From positions 1-32,908 of the forward strand of contig SCQS01000072.1 of the NCBI GenBank assembly GCA_004299705.1: a DNA stretch of 32,908 nucleotides. The letters run 5' to 3'. A program made the translations under genes and the position numbers. The notes beneath the pieces were generated by a model. It ran no database searches, had not been told where the DNA came from, and was given only the letters and a program-made list of their open reading frames with translations. Source of the stretch: Rhodanobacteraceae bacterium (lineage in GTDB: Bacteria > Pseudomonadota > Gammaproteobacteria > Xanthomonadales > Rhodanobacteraceae). Of this stretch, positions 24,108 through 31,909 are shown piece after piece (positions within the stretch are counted from its first letter, which is position 1; each line of letters begins with the position of its first letter).

Positions 24108-25943
24108 TCACAAAATCCCTTGGATGCCCGCGCCGAAGGCGGTGATGAAGCGCGCGATGATGGCGGTCAGCGACAGGTTGACGTCGGGGAAATCGCCGAC
24201 CGGCTGCCAGTTGTCCAGGAACTCGGGGCTGGTCGCCGACACCGGCGTGCCACCCGGCTTCAACTGGTAGTCGGTGGCATAGCCCCACGGCCAGATGTCG
24301 AAGATCGGCAGGCTGCGCGAGACGTCCCCGATCGCCTGGCTGATGTCGCCGATCACCGGGGTGGGATGCCGCGGCGCCACCAGCCACGCATTCTGCGGCG
24401 CCGCATCCTCGAGGATCGACGCGCGCACCTGCTCGGCGAACGCCTTGTTGTCGATGATCACGCCGTCCTCGGTGTTGATGCGCGCCGAACGCGGGTCGAA
24501 GTTGTGCGAACCGACCATCGCAATCCGGCCGTCCACCACCAGCGATTTCGCGTGCAGGCTGACGCGTGGGCCGGGGCTGCCGGGCTTGATCGGCGCGCGG
24601 CCGCCGTGGTGCGGCGAGGATTTTTCCGAACCGAACCCCGACAGCCGGTCGTAATCGCCCAGCATGCTGTGCACGTCGGCCGGGTGCGGCATCAGTTCGT
24701 GAATCTGGAAGCCGTAATCGACCAGGAACTTCTTGTGGTGCTTGTAGGACAGCGCATACACCGGCACCGCGTCGGTGGACGCCAGCGAATCGGTGGACAC
24801 GATCACCTGCACCGGCGGATGTTTCTGCTGCAAGGCCTTGAAGATTTTCCCGGCGCGCCGGGTCAGCACCAGGTACGGCGTCTGCAGCACGATCTGGTGC
24901 TTCGCGCCCGCGATCATCTTCATCAGGTCGCGGGTCAGCTCGCGCGAATCCGGTCCGTGCACGGCTTCGTCTTTCGAGGGCAGGTCGTAGAAGTAGTCGA
25001 CCAGGCCGACGTTGAGGCTGTGGTCGAGCAGGTTGCTGGCCAGCCACTCGGGATCCTCGGCCGCCTTGCGCAGCATCGCCACGCGTTGCGGATCGGCAAA
25101 GCGCGGCTCGATCCACGATTCGGCGTCGAAGGGGTGTGCGAGGATTTCGGCATTGACGTCGCGCAGGTGGGTGATCGGCACCGCGCGCGGGGCGTGCCAG
25201 AAGATCCCGAAGCTTTTCGCCATCTGCCGACCGGCCACGCCCGCCACGATCACGTCGCGGTCGACGAAATCCATCTGCGAATCCCAGTCGAAATAGCGAT
25301 CCTCGTAATTGCGGCCGCCGACGATGCCGACCTTGCCGTCCACCAGCAGCAGCTTGTTGTGCATGCGCTGGTTGAACTTGCGAAAGCAGCACAGGATGGT
25401 CGCGGCGTACTCGACGTAATTGTTGTGCGCGCTGTCGAAGGTCGGGTTGTACAGCTTGATGTGCAGGTTGTCGCTGGCGCGCGCGAGCCGCGACAGCAGC
25501 TTCGGGTTGTTCAACGAGCCCAGTTGGTCGGCGAGTATGCGCACCTTGACGCCGCGTCGCGCGGCTTTCACCAGTTCGTCCAGCACCAGCATGCCGGCGT
25601 CGTCGTCGGCCCAGATGTAGGTCTGGATATCGATGGATTTCTGCGCGGCGCGGATCAGGTTGATGCGCGCCGCCAGCGCGTTCTGGCCGATGTTGAGCAG
25701 GGTGACGGTGTTGTGCGGATGCCCCGGCGCGGATGCCGCGATCGCGTTGTCGGCCTGCGCCATGAACGGCGACGGCTCGGCGCAGCGGTCGGGCCGGTCG
25801 CAGTCGATCTTGCTGTAGGCCGACATGGCCACGATCCGGTCGGCATGCTCGATGCGCTTGGTCGACAGCGGCGCGCAGCCCGCCAGCACCAGCGCGAAGG
25901 CGCAGATGCACCAGCCGAGTCGGGTGCGAAGATTGCGGGACAT
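24108..25943 (-). CDS. Phospholipase D-family lipoprotein (cardiolipin synthase ClsC-like)
   Basis: 611 residues from the ATG at 25943. The N-terminus is a lipoprotein signal (FALVLAGC, lipobox Cys 23). Two HKD motifs are complete: H195/K197/D202 (MHNKLLLVDGKVGIVGG) and H464/K466/D471 (LHAKSLVVDGRIAMVGSHNFD). The length and the SARINTEDGVI segment fit the ClsC/YmdC-type phospholipid synthases. It probably transfers phosphatidyl groups at the inner membrane or in the periplasm. Starts at 25955 or 25943 are possible; a TATGAT (25956-25951) lies 7 nt before the latter, suggesting a leaderless transcript. Two small GC hairpins (24071-24083 and 24091-24106) follow its stop. Confidence 0.88.
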   Translation of the reverse strand: MSRNLRTRLGWCICAFALVLAGCAPLSTKRIEHADRIVAMSAYSKIDCDRPDRCAEPSPFMAQADNAIAASAPGHPHNTVTLLNIGQNALAARINLIRAAQKSIDIQTYIWADDDAGMLVLDELVKAARRGVKVRILADQLGSLNNPKLLSRLARASDNLHIKLYNPTFDSAHNNYVEYAATILCCFRKFNQRMHNKLLLVDGKVGIVGGRNYEDRYFDWDSQMDFVDRDVIVAGVAGRQMAKSFGIFWHAPRAVPITHLRDVNAEILAHPFDAESWIEPRFADPQRVAMLRKAAEDPEWLASNLLDHSLNVGLVDYFYDLPSKDEAVHGPDSRELTRDLMKMIAGAKHQIVLQTPYLVLTRRAGKIFKALQQKHPPVQVIVSTDSLASTDAVPVYALSYKHHKKFLVDYGFQIHELMPHPADVHSMLGDYDRLSGFGSEKSSPHHGGRAPIKPGSPGPRVSLHAKSLVVDGRIAMVGSHNFDPRSARINTEDGVIIDNKAFAEQVRASILEDAAPQNAWLVAPRHPTPVIGDISQAIGDVSRSLPIFDIWPWGYATDYQLKPGGTPVSATSPEFLDNWQPVGDFPDVNLSLTAIIARFITAFGAGIQGIL

Positions 25944-25965
25944 CGCGCGCATCATACGTGCCGCG

Positions 25966-26541
25966 TCAAGCGCCGGACTTCAACCGGATTCGCAAGTCCA
26001 GCACGACCTTGTCCGAAAGCACGCCGCGCAGATCGCGCATGCCGAAGGCCGAGCGGGAGATCGCCCCGCGTACCCGGATCACGCACGCCAGCGGCTGGCG
26101 CGGGCAATCCGAGGGCTGCAAAGTCAGCGTCACCGGCTTGCGTTCGCCGTGCAGCGCCAGCATTCCGCGCAGCGTGCCGCCCGACACCAGCTCGGCGATC
26201 GGAAACGGGTCGGAATCGAAATGGATGCTCGGAAACCGCGCGGCGTCGAAGAAATCGGGGCCCAGCGCGCGTGCGCGGTCGCCCGCGTCATCCATCTGCA
26301 GTCCAGCGACCAGGACTTCCGCATCGACTTCGCCCAGGTCGGCGTCGATCCGGGTATCGATCCGGCGCAAGCCGCCGGACAGCGCCGGGAAGGTGCCGTG
26401 CACGTGCGCGAACCAGAACTTGCGCACACCGAACCGCACCTGCGACTGCGCGGGATCGATCGGCCAGGCTTGCGTGGATGATGCGGCCGCCACCGCCAGA
26501 CCCGGCAACAGCAACCACGCCAGCGCAAGCGCCGCCTTCAC
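25966..26541 (-). CDS. YceI-family periplasmic lipocalin-like protein
   Basis: 191 residues from a GTG at 26541. A signal peptide is clear (VKAALALAWLLLPGLAVAA, cleavage near residue 20). The mature part has the YceI pattern: WPIDPAQSQVRFGVRKFWFAHVHGTF, LGPDFFDAARFPSIHFDS and GTLRGMLALHGERKPVTLTL. YceI proteins bind isoprenoid lipids such as polyprenyl quinones. The GTG was chosen because it lies one base after the sixA stop (TAG-G-GTG) and begins the signal peptide; a longer open frame overlaps sixA. It is followed 22 nt later by the ClsC-like gene. Confidence 0.85.
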   Translation of the reverse strand: MKAALALAWLLLPGLAVAAASSTQAWPIDPAQSQVRFGVRKFWFAHVHGTFPALSGGLRRIDTRIDADLGEVDAEVLVAGLQMDDAGDRARALGPDFFDAARFPSIHFDSDPFPIAELVSGGTLRGMLALHGERKPVTLTLQPSDCPRQPLACVIRVRGAISRSAFGMRDLRGVLSDKVVLDLRIRLKSGA

Positions 26542-26542
26542 C

Positions 26543-27019
26543 CTACGGCGACCACAACGCGTGCAGCCGTCCGTGACCGGGTTCCAGCGTGTCGTCGTCC
26601 AGTTCGACCCACGCCAACGCCGCCGGCGACATGCCGCGCGCACGCTCGGAACGCCCTTCGGTCAACAGCGCCAGCAATTGTTCGAGGCCCGGGTTGTGGC
26701 CGACCAGCAGCACTTGCCTTGCGTCCGCGGCGTGCGTCTCGACCAGGGCCAGCAACTCGCCGGGCGTGGCCTGGTAGACCGCGGGCAGGAAGCGTGGCGG
26801 ATGGATGCGCAACGCACGACACACCGCATCCGCGGTCATCTGCGCGCGCCGCGCCGGCGAGCACAACACCGCGTCGGGCGCAGCGCCCTGCGCGGCCAGC
26901 CAAGCGCCGACCGCGCGCGCCTGGGCTTCGCCGTGCACGCTCAGCGGTCGCTCCACGTCACGCCCATCCGGCCCAGCCTGCATGGCTTCGGCATGCCGCA
27001 ACAACAGGAGTTCACGCAC
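26543..27019 (-). CDS. sixA: Phosphohistidine phosphatase SixA
   Basis: 158 residues from a GTG start. SixA removes phosphate from histidine phosphotransfer proteins; in E. coli it acts on the nitrogen PTS component NPr. The RHG-type motif is LLLRHAEA with R8 and H9, and the second catalytic His is H108 (LLVGHNPGLEQLL). The SPARRAQMTA segment (54-63) is typical of the histidine phosphatase superfamily. It is 15 nt downstream of the secreted-protein gene and 1 nt upstream of yceI. A HPt phosphatase in a genome region rich in HPt phosphorelay proteins is notable, but the link is inference. Confidence 0.88.
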   Translation of the reverse strand: MRELLLLRHAEAMQAGPDGRDVERPLSVHGEAQARAVGAWLAAQGAAPDAVLCSPARRAQMTADAVCRALRIHPPRFLPAVYQATPGELLALVETHAADARQVLLVGHNPGLEQLLALLTEGRSERARGMSPAALAWVELDDDTLEPGHGRLHALWSP

Positions 27020-27034
27020 GATCGGATTCGCTCA

Positions 27035-28108
27035 TCAATTGCCGGTGGACGCGCCCGCTGCCGGTGCGGCGCCGGCGGGTGCTTCGGTCGGGACGTTGTT
27101 GGCGCGCAGGGTCGCGAGGATCAGGCTGAGTTCGGTGCCGCCGGTGCGCGCCGAAGCCAGCCATTGCGAAGCCAGCGATGGATCGGTGAGCGCGCGCTGC
27201 AGCAACCCCGAATACTGGTGCACCTGCCAGGCGAGATTCTGGCTGGCCTGGTCGGCGTTGGCCTGGTCGGCGGGGTTCAACTCGCCCTGGATGTGCAGGC
27301 CCACCGCGCGCGCGATCGGGCTGGAACCCCAGGTGAGGGTATGCGCAAGTTTCAGGCAGTCGGTCTTGACCGAGGCGTGCTTGTCCGCGGCATCCTTGCT
27401 GCACAAGTCTTGCAGCGGCCCGAACCGGGGCCGGATGTGCGATTGGGTGTTCATGATCGCGACCAGCACCCGCACACCATCAGGATTGTCCGGCTGACCA
27501 TCATGCGCGCCCTGGGTGGTATCCGCGAGCGGCGGCAGCACGCCCACCGCCTTGGCCACGCCTGCCAGTGCCTTGCCGTAATAATCGTCGTAGCTCTGCG
27601 CGGCCGCGGCCTTCTGCAACGCGGCACGCTCGGCCTTGGCGTCCTTGTGCTGGGCCGCGATGTCCATCGCCACCATCCACACCGCGGCGTTGCCGGCGGC
27701 GTGCTTTTTCAGGTACTGGAAGGCTTGCGCGTTCGGGCAATCGCTCTTGGTCTTGCATTCGTCCAGGCGCGCCCACTGGATCGCAGGGCTGGCGCCCGGT
27801 GCGGCCGCGGCGCGCTGGCTGAGCGAATTGAAATCCAGACCCTGCATCTGGTGTTCGAACGGCCGCGCCAGGATCGCCGCGCCCAGCAGGTAATCGGGAT
27901 CGGCGCGCAGCGCGACCACGTTAACCAGGTCGTGCTGGTATTGCTGGATGGCCTCGACGCGCTTCTGGTCGGCGGGCGACAGCTTGGGCGCCGCGGGCGA
28001 AGTGCTCGCCGGCGCCGGCTTCGGGGTCTTGTGCTGGAGCGGCGCTGCGAGTGCGGCGCCCGAAATCAACAATGCGGCGGCGACGACGCCGGAGACAAGT
28101 CGGTACAT
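27035..28108 (-). CDS. Secreted protein of unknown function
   Basis: 357 residues. A Sec signal peptide is clear (MYRLVSGVVAAALLISGAALAA, cleavage after about residue 22). A Pro/Ala/Ser-rich linker (about 30-45) is followed by a helical domain with few charged clusters: QQYQHDLVNVVALRADPDYLLGAAILARPF, ARLDECKTKSDCPNAQAFQYLKKH and AVWMVAMDIAAQHKDAKAERAALQKAAAAQSYDDYYG. Paired Cys (DECKTKSDCPN and DLCSKD...KTDCLKL) may form disulfides. The repeated helical, Tyr/Ala/Leu-rich style is reminiscent of TPR-like or Sel1-like repeats, but I cannot assign a family. It ends in an Ala/Pro-rich tail. The ATG at 28108 starts the signal peptide; an earlier ATG at 28129 adds 7 residues. Confidence 0.7.
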   Translation of the reverse strand: MYRLVSGVVAAALLISGAALAAPLQHKTPKPAPASTSPAAPKLSPADQKRVEAIQQYQHDLVNVVALRADPDYLLGAAILARPFEHQMQGLDFNSLSQRAAAAPGASPAIQWARLDECKTKSDCPNAQAFQYLKKHAAGNAAVWMVAMDIAAQHKDAKAERAALQKAAAAQSYDDYYGKALAGVAKAVGVLPPLADTTQGAHDGQPDNPDGVRVLVAIMNTQSHIRPRFGPLQDLCSKDAADKHASVKTDCLKLAHTLTWGSSPIARAVGLHIQGELNPADQANADQASQNLAWQVHQYSGLLQRALTDPSLASQWLASARTGGTELSLILATLRANNVPTEAPAGAAPAAGASTGN

Positions 28109-28172
28109 GTGGATTCCCGGGGATGACAAAGTCGTGAACGTACCTGATGCGGATGAATGGCTACTTGCCCGC

Positions 28173-28196
28173 GTGGTCCGTAGACCACGGTGGTCT
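28173..28196. repeat. Overlapping dyads downstream of speE
   Basis: GTGGTC (28173-28178), GACCAC (28183-28188) and GTGGTC (28190-28195) alternate. The left pair can form a 6-bp hairpin with a 4-nt loop, and AGACCACGGTGGTCT (28182-28196) is itself a dyad. They lie in the 96-nt gap between the speE stop and the next gene. A transcript-end structure is plausible, but there is no T-run. Confidence 0.45.
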
Positions 28197-28204
28197 CGGC
28201 TGGT

Positions 28205-29050
28205 TCAGCCGAGCGCCTCACGCATGAATTCCGGCTGCGCCAGCGCCGCGCGATGGATGGCGGCGTTGTAGTAGCGGGTTGCGAACGGCTTGGCGCTGGC
28301 ATCCTTTTCGCGGAAGCCATCGAGCGCACCACCTTTGCTGGCAAGGGTGGTGCTCCACCAGCCGGTTGGGTAACAGGGTTGCGGGAAGGGCAGGGTGCGC
28401 GTCGTCGAGAAGCCGACCCCGCGCATCGCCTGCTGCATCGACTGGATCAGGTCCAGCAGCACCAGCGGCGATTCCGATTGCTGCACCAGGATGCCGCCCT
28501 TGCGCAGCGCGCGGAAACAGCTGGCGTAGAACTTGGCGTTGAACAGGCCTTCGGCGGGGCCGACCGGATCGGTGGAATCGACGATCACCAGATCCAGCGA
28601 ATCGGATTGGGCCTCGGCCATGTACTTGATGCCGTCGTCGAACAGCAACTTGGCGCGTGGATCGGCGTTGGATTCGCACAGTTCCGGAAAATATTTCTCG
28701 GCCAACCGGGTCACGCGCTCGTCGATGTCGATCTGGGCGACCGATTCGACTTCCGGGTGCCGCAGCACTTCGCGCAGGGTGCCGCAATCGCCGCCGCCGA
28801 TGATCACCACGTTGCGCGGCGCCGGGTGGGTGTACAGCGCCGGGTGGGTCATCATCTCGTGGTACAGGAAGTTGTCGCGCGTGGTCAGCATGGTGCATCC
28901 GTCGATCACCATCAGGTTGCCCCAATCGGTGGTCGCGTAGATTTCGATGTGCTGGAACGGCGTTTGTTCATCGGCGAGCTTTTCGCTGATGCGATAGCCG
29001 ATGGACGAGCCGGAAGCCTCGTGCTGCTCGGTGAACCAGTGGGGCGACAT
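28205..29050 (-). CDS. speE: Spermidine synthase SpeE
   Basis: 281 residues. It transfers an aminopropyl group from decarboxylated SAM to putrescine. The N-terminal beta domain begins WFTEQHEASGSSIGYRISEKL. The cofactor site is GGGDCG (85-90) with D108/D110 (IDIDE), and the catalytic Asp is D158 in VDSTDPVGPA. The ATG at 29050 gives the usual N-terminus; the open frame continues upstream without support. A TACAAT -10 (29083-29078) gives a leader of about 20 nt. It is divergent from speA. SAM decarboxylase (speD) and agmatine-processing enzymes are not in the window. Confidence 0.95.
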   Translation of the reverse strand: MSPHWFTEQHEASGSSIGYRISEKLADEQTPFQHIEIYATTDWGNLMVIDGCTMLTTRDNFLYHEMMTHPALYTHPAPRNVVIIGGGDCGTLREVLRHPEVESVAQIDIDERVTRLAEKYFPELCESNADPRAKLLFDDGIKYMAEAQSDSLDLVIVDSTDPVGPAEGLFNAKFYASCFRALRKGGILVQQSESPLVLLDLIQSMQQAMRGVGFSTTRTLPFPQPCYPTGWWSTTLASKGGALDGFREKDASAKPFATRYYNAAIHRAALAQPEFMREALG

Positions 29051-29077
29051 GCCGCAGAATCCTGTTGGAAACCGTGG

Positions 29078-29112
29078 ATTGTAGCGGCCGCCCCGCGACC
29101 ACGCGTTACAAT
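29078..29112. promoter_or_regulatory. Divergent speE / speA -10 elements
   Basis: ATTGTA (29078-29083, TACAAT on the minus strand) faces speE, and TACAAT (29107-29112) faces speA. The two hexamers are exact inverted copies, flanked inside by GCG and CGT, so they form a dyad with a 23-nt centre. Identical -10 boxes suggest balanced expression of the two polyamine genes. There is no recognised regulator site. Confidence 0.5.
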
Positions 29113-29216
29113 GACGGCGGTCGATCCCGCGGCGATGGTGGCTTCCGATCGACAAACTCCTTGCGTCAAGGCCCGCCGCTGCGACGTTCTGCCCCCTCGT
29201 TATCCGGAGATACACG

Positions 29217-31121
29217 ATGACGAACGCCTGGAACGTCGATGCCGCCCGCAACACCTATTCCGTCGCGCACTGGAGCGACGGCTACGTCGACATTGGCGCC
29301 GACGGCCGCGCCGTGATGCGCCCACGCGGCGCGGACGGCCCCGCGATCGCATTGGACGACGCGGTCGCGCAAGCGCGGCAACTCGGCCTGCGCCTGCCGT
29401 TGCTGCTGCGCTTTCCCGACATCCTGCTGGATCGCCGCGCGCGCCTGCGCGCAGCCTTCGCCGGCGCGATGCACACGCACGATTATTCGGGCGGCTACAC
29501 CGCGCTGTATCCGATCAAGGTCAACCAGCAACGCGCGGTCGCCGAAACACTGGCCCACGGCCCACTCTCGCCGCGCGCGGCCGGAACCGGATTCGGGTTG
29601 GAAGCCGGTTCCAAACCCGAACTGCTGGCGGTGCTGGGCCTGGCGCAGCCGGGCTCGCTGGTGGTGTGCAACGGCTACAAGGACGCCGAATACATCCGCA
29701 TCGCGCTGATCGGCCGCAAGCTCGGGCTGGACGTGGTGATCGTGATCGAGAAGCCCTCCGAACTCGAACACGTGATCGCGGAATCGAAGTCGCTTGGCGT
29801 CGAACCGAAACTCGGCGTGCGGGTGCGGCTGGCGTCGATCGGCGCGGGCAAGTGGCAGAACACCGGCGGCGACAAGTCGAAGTTCGGCCTGACGCCGACC
29901 CAGTTGCTGGCGCTGGTCGAACGTCTGCGCGAAGCCAGGCTCACCCACACGATGCGCCTGCTGCACTTCCACATGGGCTCGCAGATTTCCAACCTGCGCG
30001 ACATCGCTAGTGGAATGCGCGAGGCGGTGCGGCATTTCGCGGAATTGCGCACGGCCGGGCTGCCGCTGGATCACGTGGACGTCGGCGGCGGACTCGGCGT
30101 CGATTACGAAGGCACGCGCTCGCGCGGCGAGTGCTCGATCAACTACGACCTCGACCAGTACGCCAATGCCGTAGTCGCGCCGCTGGCTGCAGCATGCGCT
30201 GAATGGAACCTGCCGCAGCCGCGCGTGCTGACCGAATCCGGCCGCGCGATGACCGCGCACCACGCGGTGCTGGTGGTCAACGTCAGCGAAGTCGAAGCGG
30301 CGCCGGATGGTGCAGTGCCGCCCGCGAACGAAGATGAGTCGCCGGTGCTGCGTTCGCTGCGCGACACCCTGGCCGCGCTGGATGCACGCCCGGTACGCGA
30401 GGTCTGGCAGGACGCGCAGCAATACCTGAACGAAGGCCAGTTGCTGTATGCACAGGGTGCGCTCGATCTTGCCGGGCGCGCGAAGCTGGACGCGCTGTTC
30501 CACGCGATCGCACTGGGCGTGCGCCGGCGCCTCCGACCCGACGAGCGCTCGCATCGCGAGATCATCGACACGCTGGACGTAAAACTCGTCGACAAATACT
30601 TCTGCAACTTCTCGGTGTTCGAGTCGATCCCGGACGTGTGGGCGATCGACCAGATCTTCCCGATCATGCCGCTGACTCGACTCGACGAGCAACCGACGCG
30701 ACGCGGCACGCTGGCCGACCTCACCTGCGATTCGGACGGGCGCGTCGACGTGTACGTGGAATCCGGCGACCTCGACGTCAGCCTGCCTTTGCACGAACTG
30801 CGACCCGGCGAACCGTACCGGTTGGGCATCTTCCTGGTCGGTGCATACCAGGAAACCCTGGGCGACATCCACAATCTGTTCGGTGACACCGACGCCGTGA
30901 ACGTGCGCATCGACGGCGACGGCTTCACGCTGGACGGCGCGCGCCGCGGCGATTCCGCCGACATGCTGCTCGACTACGTCGGCTACAAGCCCGACGATCT
31001 GCGTGCAGCCTACCGCAAGAAACTCGGGGACGCCGGCGTCGATGGCGACGAAGCCAAGCACATCGAAGCTGCGCTGGAAGCCGGATTGACGGGCTACACG
31101 TATCTGCAAGAACGGGAATAG
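29217..31121 (+). CDS. speA: Biosynthetic arginine decarboxylase SpeA
   Basis: 634 residues, near the usual 630-660. A PLP-dependent, alanine-racemase-fold enzyme making agmatine from arginine. K101 (ALYPIKVNQQ) binds PLP. HVDVGGGLGVDYEGT (Gly 290-292) holds the phosphate, and C504 (LTCDSDG) is the catalytic cysteine of the second active-site half. GTGFGLEAGSKPELLAVL and EKPSELEHVI are typical. CGGAGA lies about 9 nt before the ATG. The leader is about 100 nt from the TACAAT at 29107. It forms the first step toward putrescine, which SpeE uses. Confidence 0.96.
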   Translation: MTNAWNVDAARNTYSVAHWSDGYVDIGADGRAVMRPRGADGPAIALDDAVAQARQLGLRLPLLLRFPDILLDRRARLRAAFAGAMHTHDYSGGYTALYPIKVNQQRAVAETLAHGPLSPRAAGTGFGLEAGSKPELLAVLGLAQPGSLVVCNGYKDAEYIRIALIGRKLGLDVVIVIEKPSELEHVIAESKSLGVEPKLGVRVRLASIGAGKWQNTGGDKSKFGLTPTQLLALVERLREARLTHTMRLLHFHMGSQISNLRDIASGMREAVRHFAELRTAGLPLDHVDVGGGLGVDYEGTRSRGECSINYDLDQYANAVVAPLAAACAEWNLPQPRVLTESGRAMTAHHAVLVVNVSEVEAAPDGAVPPANEDESPVLRSLRDTLAALDARPVREVWQDAQQYLNEGQLLYAQGALDLAGRAKLDALFHAIALGVRRRLRPDERSHREIIDTLDVKLVDKYFCNFSVFESIPDVWAIDQIFPIMPLTRLDEQPTRRGTLADLTCDSDGRVDVYVESGDLDVSLPLHELRPGEPYRLGIFLVGAYQETLGDIHNLFGDTDAVNVRIDGDGFTLDGARRGDSADMLLDYVGYKPDDLRAAYRKKLGDAGVDGDEAKHIEAALEAGLTGYTYLQERE

Positions 31122-31172
31122 GGAATAGAACGGCCCGTCATTCCGGACGCGGCGAAGCCGCGATCCGGAATC
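31115..31172. repeat. Heptamer pair and copy 2 of the dispersed repeat
   Basis: GGGAATA occurs twice in tandem (31115-31128), overlapping the speA stop. Next, 31137-31172 repeats the left 36 bp of the element at 23275-23310 with two differences. Both differences lie in the loop-proximal part, and they make the stem longer: CGCGGC-GAA-GCCGCG. The right half of the element is degraded or missing. Confidence 0.8.
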
Positions 31173-31208
31173 GGCTCTTGCAAAAGCAGGGTCCTGGTTC
31201 CGAATCGT

Positions 31209-31237
31209 TTGCGATCCCGTATGCGTCCATGTAATCT
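31209..31237 (+). promoter_or_regulatory. vapBC promoter
   Basis: TTGCGA (31209-31214), a 17-nt spacer and TAATCT (31232-31237) form a reasonable sigma-70 promoter. The start site would be near 31244, inside the dyad at 31240-31265. Confidence 0.45.
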
Positions 31238-31239
31238 TG

Positions 31240-31265
31240 CTTCAACGGTATCGATAGTCGTGAAG
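31240..31265. promoter_or_regulatory. Putative VapB operator dyad
   Basis: A 26-bp dyad with outer arms CTTCA and TGAAG and a palindromic core TATCGATA (31249-31256), all centred on the same point. It covers the predicted start site, fitting the autoregulation usual for toxin-antitoxin operons. Binding is inferred. Confidence 0.5.
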
Positions 31266-31272
31266 TAAGAAG

Positions 31273-31485
31273 ATGAGCGCCACGGCCACTCTTTCCTCGA
31301 AGTTCCAGATCTCGATTCCAAAATCCGTGCGCGAGGAACAGCACTGGAAGGCAGGCCAGGAATTCGTGTTCATCCCCAAGGGACAAGGGGTTCTGGTGAT
31401 GCCGGTGCCGAAGTGGAAAGCTCTGGCCGGCATCGCAAAGGGTGCAAAGTCCGTTGACTATCGCGACCGCTCGGATCGATTTTGA
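31273..31485 (+). CDS. vapB: AbrB-fold antitoxin VapB
   Basis: 70 residues. The N-terminal AbrB/MazE swapped-hairpin domain is recognisable: ATLSSKFQISIPKSVREEQHWKAGQEFVFIP (about 4-34). The basic-acidic C-terminal tail (AKGAKSVDYRDRSDRF) is the part expected to neutralise the toxin. The weak purine-rich leader AAGTAAGAAG precedes the ATG. Its TGA overlaps the toxin ATG (TGATG). It is probably both antitoxin and autorepressor with the toxin. Confidence 0.88.
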   Translation: MSATATLSSKFQISIPKSVREEQHWKAGQEFVFIPKGQGVLVMPVPKWKALAGIAKGAKSVDYRDRSDRF

Positions 31486-31862
31486 TGCGGGTCGTCGATA
31501 CATCCGCATGGATCGAATGGCTGACAGGCAGCGCGCTCGGCGCCCGGATCGGCAAGGCCTTTCCGGCCCGCGAACAATGCATCGTTCCGACCTTGGTGCA
31601 ACTGGAATTGGCCAAATGGCTGGCGCGCGAAACCGATGAGGACCGCACCGACCAGGTGATCGCCTATACGCAGAAATGCGTGGTCGTGCCGATAGACACA
31701 TCCATCACATTGCGGGCGGCCGAACTGTGCCGCGAACACAAGCTGGCGACCGCCGACGCCATCGTGTACGCAACCGCGCGCGAATGCGATGCAGACTTGC
31801 TGACCTGCGACGCGCATTTCTCGAAGCTGCCGGACGTCGTGTATTTCCGGAAATCCGCTTGA
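31485..31862 (+). CDS. vapC: PIN-domain ribonuclease toxin VapC
   Basis: 125 residues. The four acidic residues of the PIN active site are present: D5 (VVDTSAWIEW), E41 (QLELAKWLAR), D91 (ATADAIVYATA) and D109 (LTCDAHFSKL). VapC toxins cut specific RNAs, often initiator tRNA or the rRNA sarcin-ricin loop; the target here cannot be read from sequence. The ATG at 31485 overlaps the vapB stop; a TTG one codon upstream is an alternative start. Typical small, coupled antitoxin-toxin operon, intact in both members. Confidence 0.9.
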   Translation: MRVVDTSAWIEWLTGSALGARIGKAFPAREQCIVPTLVQLELAKWLARETDEDRTDQVIAYTQKCVVVPIDTSITLRAAELCREHKLATADAIVYATARECDADLLTCDAHFSKLPDVVYFRKSA

Positions 31863-31909
31863 CCACGCACTGCGATGCACATCGACCCGTGGCACCCAGC
31901 GGCTAGCCG

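Noticed and set aside
23778-31109. Long open frames antisense to the cls-like, sixA/yceI and speA genes
   Set aside because: Same compositional pattern. The sense genes have complete active sites and plausible starts.
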